Shown: piece by piece, positions 34,120 to 42,494 of the stretch | Layout of the letters: each line of letters opens with the position of its first letter | How positions within the stretch are numbered: the stretch's first letter is position 1 | Source: CALFMR01 sp035550595 | GTDB lineage: Bacteria; Acidobacteriota; Vicinamibacteria; Vicinamibacterales; SCN-69-37 | Assembly (NCBI GenBank): GCA_035550595.1 | Contig: DASZOV010000131.1 | Coordinates: forward strand, 1-49,188 | Length of the DNA stretch: 49,188 nucleotides | Reading direction: 5' to 3' | Made by a program: the position numbers and the translations under genes | The notes under the pieces: model-generated | What the model saw: only the letters and a program-made list of their open reading frames with translations | Database searches by the model: none | What the model was told of the DNA's origin: nothing

Positions 34120-34940
34120 GTCGACGGTTCCACGCCGGCCAGCCGACGCGAGACTTCGCCCACGTCGCCACGGCCGGAGAGATCGAGGACGCCGGCAGCG
34201 ATCGGCAGGACTCGGCATCGCATACCGCGCGAGACTGCGAGCGCCACGGCCTGCGGCAGTTCGCGTTCACCGCGCGCGGACACGGCGACGTCGCGGCACG
34301 CCTGGAAGATCGAGCGATCGAAGCGCCACACGTTCATGCTCACGCCGTTCGCGCCGCCGCCGAGTCGCGCGAACTCCGCCGCGTCCGGCTTCTCGACCAG
34401 TTGGCGCAGCAATCCGTCCGGCCCTACGTCGAGCAGCGCGAACGTCTGGATCCGCTCGAGAGCGATGTTGCCGTCGCGGATGAGCGTGTCGCGATCGAAG
34501 GCCACGAGTCCGGGTTCATCGAGATCGGCGAGCGCGCGGAGCGCCTCGACGGGGTAGAGATTGTCGCCGTTGAGCACGATGAAGTCGCGGCCGGAAGTCC
34601 ATGTCTCGGCGGCGAGCACCGCGTCGGCCGTTCCCGTCGGCTCTGGCTGCACCGCGTAGGCGAGCGTCACGCGGTGCGTGGGATGGCGAGTGAAGTGTTC
34701 GATCATCGCCTGATGGTCGGGCGCGACGACGAGGCACACTTCGCTGAGTCCGGCATCGGCGAGCGACGAAAGGATGTAGTCGAGGAAAGGACGCCCGCCG
34801 CCGACAGGCATCATGGCCTTGCGGCCGTGTTTCGCCGCGGCCTGTTGCGCCGCATCCAGTCCCGCTTCGTCATGGCCGCGGCGCATGCGCGTGCCGAGGC
34901 CTCGCGCGAGGACCACTGCGAGTTGTGCGCGTCCGCTCAT
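34116..34940 (-). CDS. NDP-sugar nucleotidyltransferase (274 aa)
   Basis: A Rossmann-type nucleotidyltransferase (NTP_transferase) opening with AVVLARGLGTRMRRG, a variant of the LAxGLGTR nucleotide loop with Arg where Ala is usual. GRKAMMPVGGGRPFLDYILSSLADAG carries the Lys and homing segment; FIVLNGDNLYP holds the metal-binding Asp; and LVEKPDAAEF is the usual sugar-loop motif. It lacks the C-terminal beta-helix of bifunctional acetyltransferases. It overlaps both neighbours by 4 bases (ATGA and GTGA). It probably turns a sugar-1-phosphate from the downstream kinase into a nucleotide sugar. Sugar and nucleotide are not decided by sequence alone. Confidence 0.87.
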   Translation of the reverse strand: MSGRAQLAVVLARGLGTRMRRGHDEAGLDAAQQAAAKHGRKAMMPVGGGRPFLDYILSSLADAGLSEVCLVVAPDHQAMIEHFTRHPTHRVTLAYAVQPEPTGTADAVLAAETWTSGRDFIVLNGDNLYPVEALRALADLDEPGLVAFDRDTLIRDGNIALERIQTFALLDVGPDGLLRQLVEKPDAAEFARLGGGANGVSMNVWRFDRSIFQACRDVAVSARGERELPQAVALAVSRGMRCRVLPIAAGVLDLSGRGDVGEVSRRLAGVEPST

Positions 34941-36709
34941 GATTCCCGCGCGTTGCTCCAGAGCCGCGGAATCAGCCGCAGCAACCAGCCCGCGCTCAGC
35001 AGGAACACCGCGCTCCAGAACAGCCCCGGCCCTCGTCGCCCGTAGAGCAGCGAGCCGGTGCCGAACAGCGCGCCGTAGACCATCAGGCAGCCGAGCGTCC
35101 AGCCGAGGAAGGCGAGCGGCATCGAGTCGAGCGCCGGCTCGACGCCGGCTTCTTCACGCAATCGACGCCATCCCGGTCCGGCCGGCCGGACTTTCTTGTA
35201 GAACGCGAGCAGCGTCTCGTGCTCGGTCGCGGGCGCGAGCCACGCGGTGACGAGCCAGACGACGGTCGTGATGGCGACGGTGCCGAGGAGCGACGTGGAC
35301 GCGGAGATGTCGGCGCCTTGCTTCGCCGCGATGAAGAAGCCGAGCGAGACGACGAACGACGAGACCATCGCCGCGATCTCGCACCAGGCGTTCACGCGCC
35401 ACCAGAACCAGCGCAGGAGATACAAGAGGCCGGTGCCCGCACCGATCGACAGCAGCAATTGAAACGCCTCTTGCGCGGTGTCGAGCGCGAACGTCAGGAA
35501 TCCGCCGATGATCATCAACACCACGGTCGAAACCCGGCCCATCGTCACGTAGTGCCGTTCGTCCCGGCCCGGCCGGATGAAGCGCCGGTAGCAGTCATGG
35601 ATGAGATACGACGATCCCCAGTTGAGGTGCGTGACGATCGTCGACACGTACGCCGCGAGCATGCCGGCGATCATCAGGCCGAGGAACCCGTGCGGCAGGA
35701 ACTTCAGCATCGCAGGATACGCCATGTCGTGACCGACGAGCGACGGATCCACGTTCGGGAACGCGGTCTTGATGCTCTGCAAGTCGGGAAAGACGATGAT
35801 CGACGCGAGCGCCACGATGATCCACGGCCAGGATCGCAGCGCGTAGTGCGCCACGTTGAACAGCAGCGTGCCCGCGAACGCGTCGCGCTCGGAGCGCGCT
35901 GCCAGCATGCGCTGCGCGATGTAACTCCCGCCGCCCGGTTCGGATCCCGGATACCAGACCGACCACCACTGGATGGTCAGCGGGATGATGAAGATCGACA
36001 GCGTCAGCCCCCAGTCACTGAAGTCCGGCACGAGCGCGAGCGTGTGCGCCGGGATCTGGTGGACGAGTCCGCTCAGGCCACCGACGATCGGCTGCTTGAC
36101 CGCGAAGTAGGCGGCGGCGAACGCGCCGCTCATGGCGATGCCGAACTGGATGAAGTCCACGACCAGCACGCCCCACAGCCCCGACGTGGCCGCGAAGGCG
36201 ACGTTGAAGAGCGCGCAGATCAGGAGCGTCTTGCCCATCGGCCAGCCGAGGACGACGCTCGCGATCTTCGCCGCGGCGAGGTTGACGGTCGCGATGATGA
36301 AGCAGTTGAAGATGAGGCCGAGGTACACCGCGCGGAATCCGCGGACGAGCGAGGCGGCCTGGCCGCTGTAGCGCAGCTCGTAGAACTCGAGGTCCGTCAG
36401 CACGCCGCTGCGCCGCCACAGTCGAGCATAGAAGAAGACCGTCATCATGCCGGTCAGCAGAAAGGCCCACCACTGCCAGTTGCTCGCGACGCCGCCTGTG
36501 CGCACGAAGTTCGTGACGAGGTTCGGCGTGTCCGTGCTGAACGTCGTCGCCACCATTGAGGTGCCGATCAGCCACCAGGGCGCCGAGCGGCCGGAGGTGA
36601 AGAACTCGCTCGTGCTCGATCCACCCTTGCGGATCAAGAGCAGCGCGGGCACGAAGCAGATGGCGATTGAGACGAGGACGATCGACCAGTCGAAGGCGTT
36701 TGGGTTCAC
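34937..36709 (-). CDS. Sodium:solute symporter, SSS family (590 aa)
   Basis: Thirteen or more hydrophobic segments with SSS hallmarks: SEFFTSGRSAPWWLIGTSMVATTFS near the start, GLWGVLVVDFIQFGIAMSGAFAAAYFAV, and GFLGLMIAGMLAAYVSTIVTHLNWGSSYLIHDCYRR in the sodium-site region. The length fits sugar-type SSS carriers plus one extra terminal helix. The GTG start overlaps the stop of the GH109-type gene (GTGA). It would import the sugar released by the glycosidases of this cluster with sodium. The exact cargo is inference from context. Confidence 0.93.
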   Translation of the reverse strand: MNPNAFDWSIVLVSIAICFVPALLLIRKGGSSTSEFFTSGRSAPWWLIGTSMVATTFSTDTPNLVTNFVRTGGVASNWQWWAFLLTGMMTVFFYARLWRRSGVLTDLEFYELRYSGQAASLVRGFRAVYLGLIFNCFIIATVNLAAAKIASVVLGWPMGKTLLICALFNVAFAATSGLWGVLVVDFIQFGIAMSGAFAAAYFAVKQPIVGGLSGLVHQIPAHTLALVPDFSDWGLTLSIFIIPLTIQWWSVWYPGSEPGGGSYIAQRMLAARSERDAFAGTLLFNVAHYALRSWPWIIVALASIIVFPDLQSIKTAFPNVDPSLVGHDMAYPAMLKFLPHGFLGLMIAGMLAAYVSTIVTHLNWGSSYLIHDCYRRFIRPGRDERHYVTMGRVSTVVLMIIGGFLTFALDTAQEAFQLLLSIGAGTGLLYLLRWFWWRVNAWCEIAAMVSSFVVSLGFFIAAKQGADISASTSLLGTVAITTVVWLVTAWLAPATEHETLLAFYKKVRPAGPGWRRLREEAGVEPALDSMPLAFLGWTLGCLMVYGALFGTGSLLYGRRGPGLFWSAVFLLSAGWLLRLIPRLWSNARES

Positions 36710-38097
36710 AGGGTGACCTTCGCGGCGCCGCGCGTGAAATCAGGAAAGCGCACGGGCGCGCTGCCGTTCTGCAGCGACGTCTCGCTGAGCGGCCATGGCG
36801 CACTCCAGGCCGCCGCGTCGTACACGTCATAGTCAGGCGCCAAGCCTTCGCGCATGCACTGCACCAGCCGCCACGCCATGATGTAGTCCATCCCGCCGTG
36901 TCCGGCGCCGGACGCCACGGCGCCGAGCTGCTTCCAAAGAGGATGCGTGTAGTCCGCCTTGAAACCGTCGATGTCGACGAAGCGCTCACCGCCCTGCTGG
37001 CCGTCGAGATAAAACCGCGGCGGGTAATCGAGGAACACGCCTTTGGTCGCGCGAATCGAGTTGAGACGGCTGTACGGCGTCGGACTCGTCACCGTGTGCT
37101 GCAGCAGGATTGTCTTGCCGCGGACGGTCCGGATGAGCGAGGTGTCGATGTCGCCGGCGATGTACTTCTCGGCCCACTTCGGCGACGTCTTCGGCACGTG
37201 CGCTTCACGCCACAGTGAGAGGCCGTGTTCCGGCGTGGCCATCGAGACCATGTAGTCGAAGCGATCGCCTGTGTGGATGTCGAGATACCAGGAGACCGGC
37301 CCGAGGCCGTGCGTCGGATAGAAGTTGCCTTCGCGCGTCGTGTGCGGCGCCCGGCGCCAGAGGCCCTCGCCTTCGTCGGAGAAGAGCAGCGACCGGAGAT
37401 CGTGGATGTACGCCGCCTCGGCGTACAGCACGTCACCGAAGACGCCGGCTTTCACCATCGTGTTGACGAGCATCTCGTTGAAACCGTACGTGCAGTTCTC
37501 GAGTTGCAGGCAATGACGACGCGTCGCTTCGGAGGTCTTCACGAGCTCCCAGCAGTCGTCGATCGTCCTCGCCGCCGGGCATTCGGTGGCCGCGTGCTTG
37601 CCGGCCTTCATCGCGGCGAGACAGACCGGCACGTGCCATTCCCAGGGCGTGGCCGTGTACACGAGATCGATGTCGTCACGTTCGACGAGCCGCTCGAAGT
37701 CGCGTTCTCCTGCGGTGAACTGGGCTGGGGCGGGGAAGCCTTTGGCGGTGATCAGCGCCGCGGCTTTCTGCACTTTGTCGGGGACGATGTCGCAGAGCGC
37801 CGTGATGCGGGCGCCCTCGACGCCCAGCCATTCGCCGATGACCGATGAGCCGCGCCCGCCGACGCCGACGATGCCGATGCGGACCTCATCGTGCTTCTCG
37901 AAGGGCACGCCCATCATCGTCGCTGGCGTGTCGAGCGCCGGATCGGGAGGAGGCGCGGCGGCGAGAAGATCCGCCGCGGGAAGCGCCAGCGCGGCACCCG
38001 CCAGTCCCGCGGTCTTGAGGAGGTCGCGTCGACTCAGCGACGCGCCGGCGGAAGATGATGTGGAACGGCCGCGCGGATGGCGATGACGTCGTGTCAT
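36706..38097 (-). CDS. Tat-exported Gfo/Idh/MocA oxidoreductase, GH109-like glycosidase (463 aa)
   Basis: GAGGAGG five bases upstream fixes the ATG at 38097. A twin-arginine signal (SRRDLLKTAGLAGAALALP) is followed by a Rossmann fold (RIGIVGVGGRGSSVI), CDIVPDK, and the EKP-like region TECPAARTIDD. NCTYGFNEMLVNTMVKAGVFGDVLYAEAAYIHDLR matches the GH109 pattern, whose members cleave alpha-GalNAc with bound NAD. GH109-like sequences are easily confused with other exported Gfo/Idh proteins, so the activity is likely but unproven. It leads the symporter-nucleotidyltransferase-kinase operon and is translationally coupled to the symporter. The GH20 hexosaminidase nearby supports amino-sugar substrates. 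Confidence 0.9.
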   Translation of the reverse strand: MTRRHRHPRGRSTSSSAGASLSRRDLLKTAGLAGAALALPAADLLAAAPPPDPALDTPATMMGVPFEKHDEVRIGIVGVGGRGSSVIGEWLGVEGARITALCDIVPDKVQKAAALITAKGFPAPAQFTAGERDFERLVERDDIDLVYTATPWEWHVPVCLAAMKAGKHAATECPAARTIDDCWELVKTSEATRRHCLQLENCTYGFNEMLVNTMVKAGVFGDVLYAEAAYIHDLRSLLFSDEGEGLWRRAPHTTREGNFYPTHGLGPVSWYLDIHTGDRFDYMVSMATPEHGLSLWREAHVPKTSPKWAEKYIAGDIDTSLIRTVRGKTILLQHTVTSPTPYSRLNSIRATKGVFLDYPPRFYLDGQQGGERFVDIDGFKADYTHPLWKQLGAVASGAGHGGMDYIMAWRLVQCMREGLAPDYDVYDAAAWSAPWPLSETSLQNGSAPVRFPDFTRGAAKVTL

Positions 38098-38205
38098 GGT
38101 TCCTCCTCGGAAGCGAGGCTCTCGGCGCTCGTGTACCGGATAGGAGCATACCCGCGGCTGCGCCCGGTTGTCGGATAAAGTGAAGCGTTCGTCGTCGGGC
38201 AGGTG

Positions 38206-39201
38206 ATGCGAATCGGGAAAGTCGGTCGGGTTCTCGCCGGGGTGGTCGGTGCATTGGTCGCGGTTCCGGCGGTCGCGGTGAGCTATGCGCTCGTCCGGTA
38301 CGACCGCGTGCGGTCCGTGCCCATGCCTGACGTGCATGCCGTCACCGATCCCGCCGTCATCGCGCGCGGCCGGTATCTCGTCTACGGGCCCGGACGCTGC
38401 GCCGACTGTCACACGCCGGACGCCGCGCGACCCCAACTGTTCAAAGGCGAAGAAGTCCCGCTCACCGGCGGTCCAGGCGAGCACACTTACATCGGCACAT
38501 GGAGCGCGCCCAACCTCACGCCGGATCCCGCGACGGGCATCGGCCGCGTGAGCGACGGCGAGTTCGTGCGGATGCTCCGGTACGGCGTCAACCGCCGCGG
38601 CCGCATCGCGCCGCCGTTCATGGATTCCTATGCGAACCTGGCCGACGATGACCTGGTCGCGATCCTGTCGTATCTGCGATCGATCCCGCCCGAGCCCGGC
38701 ACGCCGCCCGACGCGCGCGTCAATCTGCTCGGGAAGATCACGCTCGCGTACTTTCTCGATCCGTACGCACCCGACGGCACACCGCCTGCTCATCTCGCAC
38801 CGGATGCGTCGGCCGCTTACGGTGGGTACATCGCCAACACGCTCGGCGGATGCCGTACGTGTCACACGGCGCGCAATCTCGAGACGGGCGCGTACACGAG
38901 CCCGCCGTTTTCGGGAGGTCTGCCGTTCCATTCTCGGCTGCATCCCGGCCAGGTATACGTGAGTCCCAATCTCACGCCCGATCCGGCGACCGGACACATC
39001 ACCGCGTGGCCGGAGGACGGTTTCGTCGCGCGGTTCCGCGCGGGCCTGCTGATTCCGGACTCGCCCATGCCGTGGGGCAGCTTCCGCCGCACGTCGGACA
39101 GCGACCTGCGCGCGGTGTATCGCTATCTGCACTCGCTGGCGCCGGTGCATCATGACGTCGGCCCCGTGATGCAGGCGGAGCACGGGCAGGCAGCAGGGTA
39201 G
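38206..39201 (+). CDS. Membrane-anchored dihaem cytochrome c (331 aa)
   Basis: ATG at 38206 (a GTG just before is an alternative) opens a positively charged N-terminus and one uncleaved or signal helix (VLAGVVGALVAVPAVAVSYALV). Two haem sites are present, CADCH near residue 65 and CRTCH near 216, each in a class I-like domain with repeated PNLTPDPATG segments; axial Met candidates follow (PMPWGSF, PPFMDSY). It resembles the cytochrome subunits of membrane dehydrogenases but has two haems where those usually have three. No dehydrogenase gene is adjacent. It diverges from the GH109-type gene over 108 bases. Confidence 0.9.
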   Translation: MRIGKVGRVLAGVVGALVAVPAVAVSYALVRYDRVRSVPMPDVHAVTDPAVIARGRYLVYGPGRCADCHTPDAARPQLFKGEEVPLTGGPGEHTYIGTWSAPNLTPDPATGIGRVSDGEFVRMLRYGVNRRGRIAPPFMDSYANLADDDLVAILSYLRSIPPEPGTPPDARVNLLGKITLAYFLDPYAPDGTPPAHLAPDASAAYGGYIANTLGGCRTCHTARNLETGAYTSPPFSGGLPFHSRLHPGQVYVSPNLTPDPATGHITAWPEDGFVARFRAGLLIPDSPMPWGSFRRTSDSDLRAVYRYLHSLAPVHHDVGPVMQAEHGQAAG

Positions 39202-39239
39202 GTTGGCCGAGTCGTGAGGCGTGTGACGGGAGGGCTTCA

Positions 39240-40199
39240 TTGAAACCGCGTCCGCTCGTGTTCGGTGTCTACCCGCTCGGCATCACCGGTGGCCCGCGCG
39301 GCGTGGTGGTGGGGCCGCCGGACGACATTGGTCAGATCGGTGAGGCGCTCGGCGCCCTGGCTGGTGACGGCCTGCCGTTGCTCGTGCGCATGTACGTTTC
39401 ATTCGACGGAACCGTCGATGCCGCGCTCGGCCAGGTCGCGCAATTCGCACAGATCGGCAGCCTGGTCGATCTGTCGCTGAACTTTCACGATCGTGACGGA
39501 GACGTCGAGCGGTGGTGTGACTTCGTCGAGCAGGTCGTGCGCCGCCACGGATCCCAGGTGAGTTCGATTGGCGTCACGAACGAGGCGAACCTGCTCGACG
39601 TGCCATTCGCGCCCGACGGAGCCTACCCCAACGCGCTCGAGGCGCTCGTCGACGGCGTCATTGTCGCGGCGGAGACGAAACGCCGCATGGACGCGACGGC
39701 CGCCATCGGCTTCACGACGGCGAGTGACACGACGCCCGCGGCCGAGTCGTTCTGGCGGCGGGTGGCGCGGCGCAACGGCGAGGCGTTCAGCGCCGCCGTC
39801 GACTTCGCTGGTCTGACGATGTATCCCGGTGGGTTCGAGCCAGTGGCTCCGTCGATTGCCGCACTTGCTCAGCAAACGACCGAGATGTTGACCGCCTATC
39901 GCGCGCAGCTCTCGACCGCGGGAATCCCGGATACGGTTCCGATTCGTGTGTGCGAGTGCGGCTGGCCTACCGGGCCCGGTCGCAGCGAGCAGGACCAGGC
40001 CGAGGCGCTCCGAAGGATCGTCGAGACGGTCGCCGGCGTGGCCGGCGATCTACGCATCACGCACTGGGAGTTGTTCACGTTGCGTGACGCCAACAGCAGC
40101 GGCGATGACCTCTTCGGTCATTTCGGCGTGCTCCGAGATGACTACACGCGCAAACCTGCCTACGACGTGCTCCGCCGCCTGATCGATCCTGGCGTGTGA
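39240..40199 (+). CDS. TIM-barrel glycosidase-like protein, clan A style (319 aa)
   Basis: TTG at 39240 is the likely start because GGGAGGG lies just upstream and no better start exists. The fold looks like a clan A (beta/alpha)8 barrel: acid/base candidate Glu in SIGVTNEANLLD, nucleophile candidate Glu in IRVCECGWPTGPG, strand 7/8 region ITHWELFTLRDANSSGDDLFGHFGVL and final KPAYDVLRRLI. I cannot place it in a numbered GH family; GH17-like and GH5-like relatives are both possible. There is no signal peptide, so it would act in the cytoplasm unless the start is wrong. It lies 38 bases after the cytochrome gene on the same strand. Confidence 0.75.
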   Translation: MKPRPLVFGVYPLGITGGPRGVVVGPPDDIGQIGEALGALAGDGLPLLVRMYVSFDGTVDAALGQVAQFAQIGSLVDLSLNFHDRDGDVERWCDFVEQVVRRHGSQVSSIGVTNEANLLDVPFAPDGAYPNALEALVDGVIVAAETKRRMDATAAIGFTTASDTTPAAESFWRRVARRNGEAFSAAVDFAGLTMYPGGFEPVAPSIAALAQQTTEMLTAYRAQLSTAGIPDTVPIRVCECGWPTGPGRSEQDQAEALRRIVETVAGVAGDLRITHWELFTLRDANSSGDDLFGHFGVLRDDYTRKPAYDVLRRLIDPGV

Positions 40200-40316
40200 G
40201 CGGCGATCGTGAAACGCGCGGGCGGCAGCTCGTCATTGCCGCTCCGGCCCACCCGTGGTAACGTCCGCCTGCCAAGTCCCCCCGACCTTTCGGTCCTCCT
40301 AGCAAGGGAGCAGTAA

Positions 40317-42458
40317 ATGTCCTGGCGTCGCACCCTCCTGTGCGTTGCGTCGTGTCTCTGTGTCAGTACCGTTCTCTCCGGTGCGGCGCGCGATCGCATT
40401 CTGTTCGCGCGTCTCGGGCCGGCTCATGGCGAGCTGTTCGTGTCCAACGCGGACGGCACCGGCGAGCGCGCGCTCACGCCGCCGGGATCGCTCGACTACA
40501 ACCCGACGTGGTCGTCGACCGGTAACTGGATCGTGTTCACGTCCGAGCGCGACGGCTCGGCGGATCTGTATCGTGTCCACGCCGACGGGACGGGCCTCGA
40601 GCGGCTGACCGACAGCCCGGCGTTCGACGATCAAGCCACGGCCTCGCCCGACGGCCGGCGCATCGCGTTCGTGACGACGCGCGCGGCCGGCTTCGCGAAC
40701 CTGGCGATCCTCGATGTGGCGACGCGCGACGTCACGCCGCTCACGTCGGGCAACGGCGGAAATTTCCGGCCGGCGTGGTCGCCCGACGGACGGTGGATCG
40801 CGTTCTCGTCCGATCGCGCGAGCGATCTGCCGTCGGCGGCCAACCGATGGGAGCGGCTCCACGTCACCGCCATTTATCTGATTCGACCGGACGGTACGGG
40901 GTTGAAGCGCATCTCCGCGCTCGACGATGCCTGCGGCGGTCCCGCCTGGACGCACGACAGCGCGCACGTCGTCGCCTACTGCATGTCGCCCGAGGACACC
41001 TGGACGTACCGCGATGACGTCCCCGCGGGCAACACGCGGCTCGTGTCGATCGACGCGGCCACGGGCAAAGCGACGTCGGTCGCGGCCGGTACGGGCGTGA
41101 AGATTTCTCCGGCGGTTCTGTCTTCAGGCCAGGTCGCGTACGTGCGCAGCGATAAGCCGAAGGGGGTCTTTTATACGGACGGCAAGGCGGGCCCCGCCGG
41201 CGCGGACGTCCGGACGCCGTCATGGTCGCCCGACGGCACGCACGTCGTGTACAGCCGCTTCGCCTCCTCCGATCGCAGCGTCGTGCCGGTGCCACGCTGG
41301 AGCGGCAATCCCGCGTACGAACTGTTCACGACCAAGATGCTGCCGTCGTACGCGCCCGACGGTCGATCGTTCGCCGTGACGCAGCCCATCACGCAGACGA
41401 CCATGGCGCTGATCGTCGTCACGGACGGCCAGCCCCGCACGATCTTCACGCCGGACTCTCTCGTGCTCGGTCCGCAATGGTCGCCCGACGGCAAGCAGAT
41501 GGTCGTCGGTGTCGGCCGGTTCACGGCGTTTCTGGGCGAAGCGACGGGCGATCCGGTGAATGGCGGCGCGCAGGTCAGCATCATCAACGCCGACGGATCC
41601 GGGTTTCACGTCGTGACGTCCGGCTCGAACAACAACGCGTTCGCCTCGTTCGCACCTGACGGCCGGCGCATCGTCTTTCGGACCGAGGGGCCGGAGGGCG
41701 AAGGCTTGCGGATCATGACGCTCGCCGATCGCGCGGTCACGGTGCTCACGCGCGGCTACGACAACTTTCCCGTCTGGTCGCCGAAGGGCGATCGCATCGC
41801 GTTCATCCGGCGCACCGGCCGGGATTTCCAGGTGTTCACGATCCAGCCTGATGGAAGTGGTCTGCGCCAGTTGACCCGCACGCGCGGCAACGACGCGCAC
41901 GTCTCGTGGTCGCCCGACGGCGAGCGGCTCGCGTTCTCGAGCAGCCGGATGGGATTCAAGGACGAGGTGGTGAACACCGAAGCGCCGCAACCGTACGGCG
42001 AGATCTTCGTCATGCGCGCCGACGGCACGCACCTCGAACAGCTCACCGACAACCAGTGGGAGGAAGCCGGCGCGACCTGGCAGCCGCATCCGGCGGCCGC
42101 CACCCGGAGCGCGGCCGACGCCACACGCGCGTTGCGGGACTTCCTCACGCGCGACTGGGCGTACTGGATGCACGAGTATCCAGAGGAGGCGGCCTTCGTC
42201 GGATATCCGGGTGAGAACGGGCGGTGGACGAATTATTCTCCCGCGTCCGTCGCCGGCCGCAACGCGCATCTTCGAGACGCCTTGAACGCCTTGAAGGCGA
42301 TCCCTCGCGACGCGCTACCCGCGACCGAGCAGTTGAACGACGATCTGTACGACGAGTTGCTCCGAACCACCATCGAAGGTCTCCGCTTTCACGATGACGC
42401 GTTCCCGATCGCGGGCGAGTTCCCGATGAATCTGTACGTGCCGATCTCCCAGATGTGA
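40317..42458 (+). CDS. TolB-like propeller part of an interrupted propeller-DUF885 peptidase gene (713 aa before TGA)
   Basis: ATG at 40317 follows GGGAG and starts a signal peptide (MSWRRTLLCVASCLCVSTVLSGA). Residues about 25-600 are TolB/WD40-like blades with repeated WSPDG, SPDGRRIAF and NADGSGF motifs. From about residue 610 (ATRALRDFLTRDWAYWMHEYPEEAAFVGYPG) the DUF885 domain begins. It stops at a TGA (42456-42458) right after NLYVPISQM, in the middle of a conserved DUF885 motif normally read QMGG. The same frame continues uninterrupted after the TGA to 43847, so the two pieces were one protein of 1176 codons. Confidence 0.88.
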   Translation: MSWRRTLLCVASCLCVSTVLSGAARDRILFARLGPAHGELFVSNADGTGERALTPPGSLDYNPTWSSTGNWIVFTSERDGSADLYRVHADGTGLERLTDSPAFDDQATASPDGRRIAFVTTRAAGFANLAILDVATRDVTPLTSGNGGNFRPAWSPDGRWIAFSSDRASDLPSAANRWERLHVTAIYLIRPDGTGLKRISALDDACGGPAWTHDSAHVVAYCMSPEDTWTYRDDVPAGNTRLVSIDAATGKATSVAAGTGVKISPAVLSSGQVAYVRSDKPKGVFYTDGKAGPAGADVRTPSWSPDGTHVVYSRFASSDRSVVPVPRWSGNPAYELFTTKMLPSYAPDGRSFAVTQPITQTTMALIVVTDGQPRTIFTPDSLVLGPQWSPDGKQMVVGVGRFTAFLGEATGDPVNGGAQVSIINADGSGFHVVTSGSNNNAFASFAPDGRRIVFRTEGPEGEGLRIMTLADRAVTVLTRGYDNFPVWSPKGDRIAFIRRTGRDFQVFTIQPDGSGLRQLTRTRGNDAHVSWSPDGERLAFSSSRMGFKDEVVNTEAPQPYGEIFVMRADGTHLEQLTDNQWEEAGATWQPHPAAATRSAADATRALRDFLTRDWAYWMHEYPEEAAFVGYPGENGRWTNYSPASVAGRNAHLRDALNALKAIPRDALPATEQLNDDLYDELLRTTIEGLRFHDDAFPIAGEFPMNLYVPISQM

Positions 42459-42494
42459 GGACCGCAGCAGAGCATTCCACTCGTCATCGCGACG

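Noticed and set aside
38098..39240. N-terminal extension of the GH109-like frame over the cytochrome gene
   Set aside because: The Tat signal and GAGGAGG fix the start at 38097; the extension is antisense to a gene with two CxxCH sites.
40260..40316. Riboswitch before the propeller-peptidase gene
   Set aside because: Only a very short GACC/GGTC hairpin is visible; nothing matches a known aptamer.
42456..42458. Selenocysteine readthrough of the in-frame TGA
   Set aside because: Relatives are expected to have Gly, not Cys or Sec, at this place, and I see no convincing bacterial SECIS hairpin just after it. A mutation or error is simpler.
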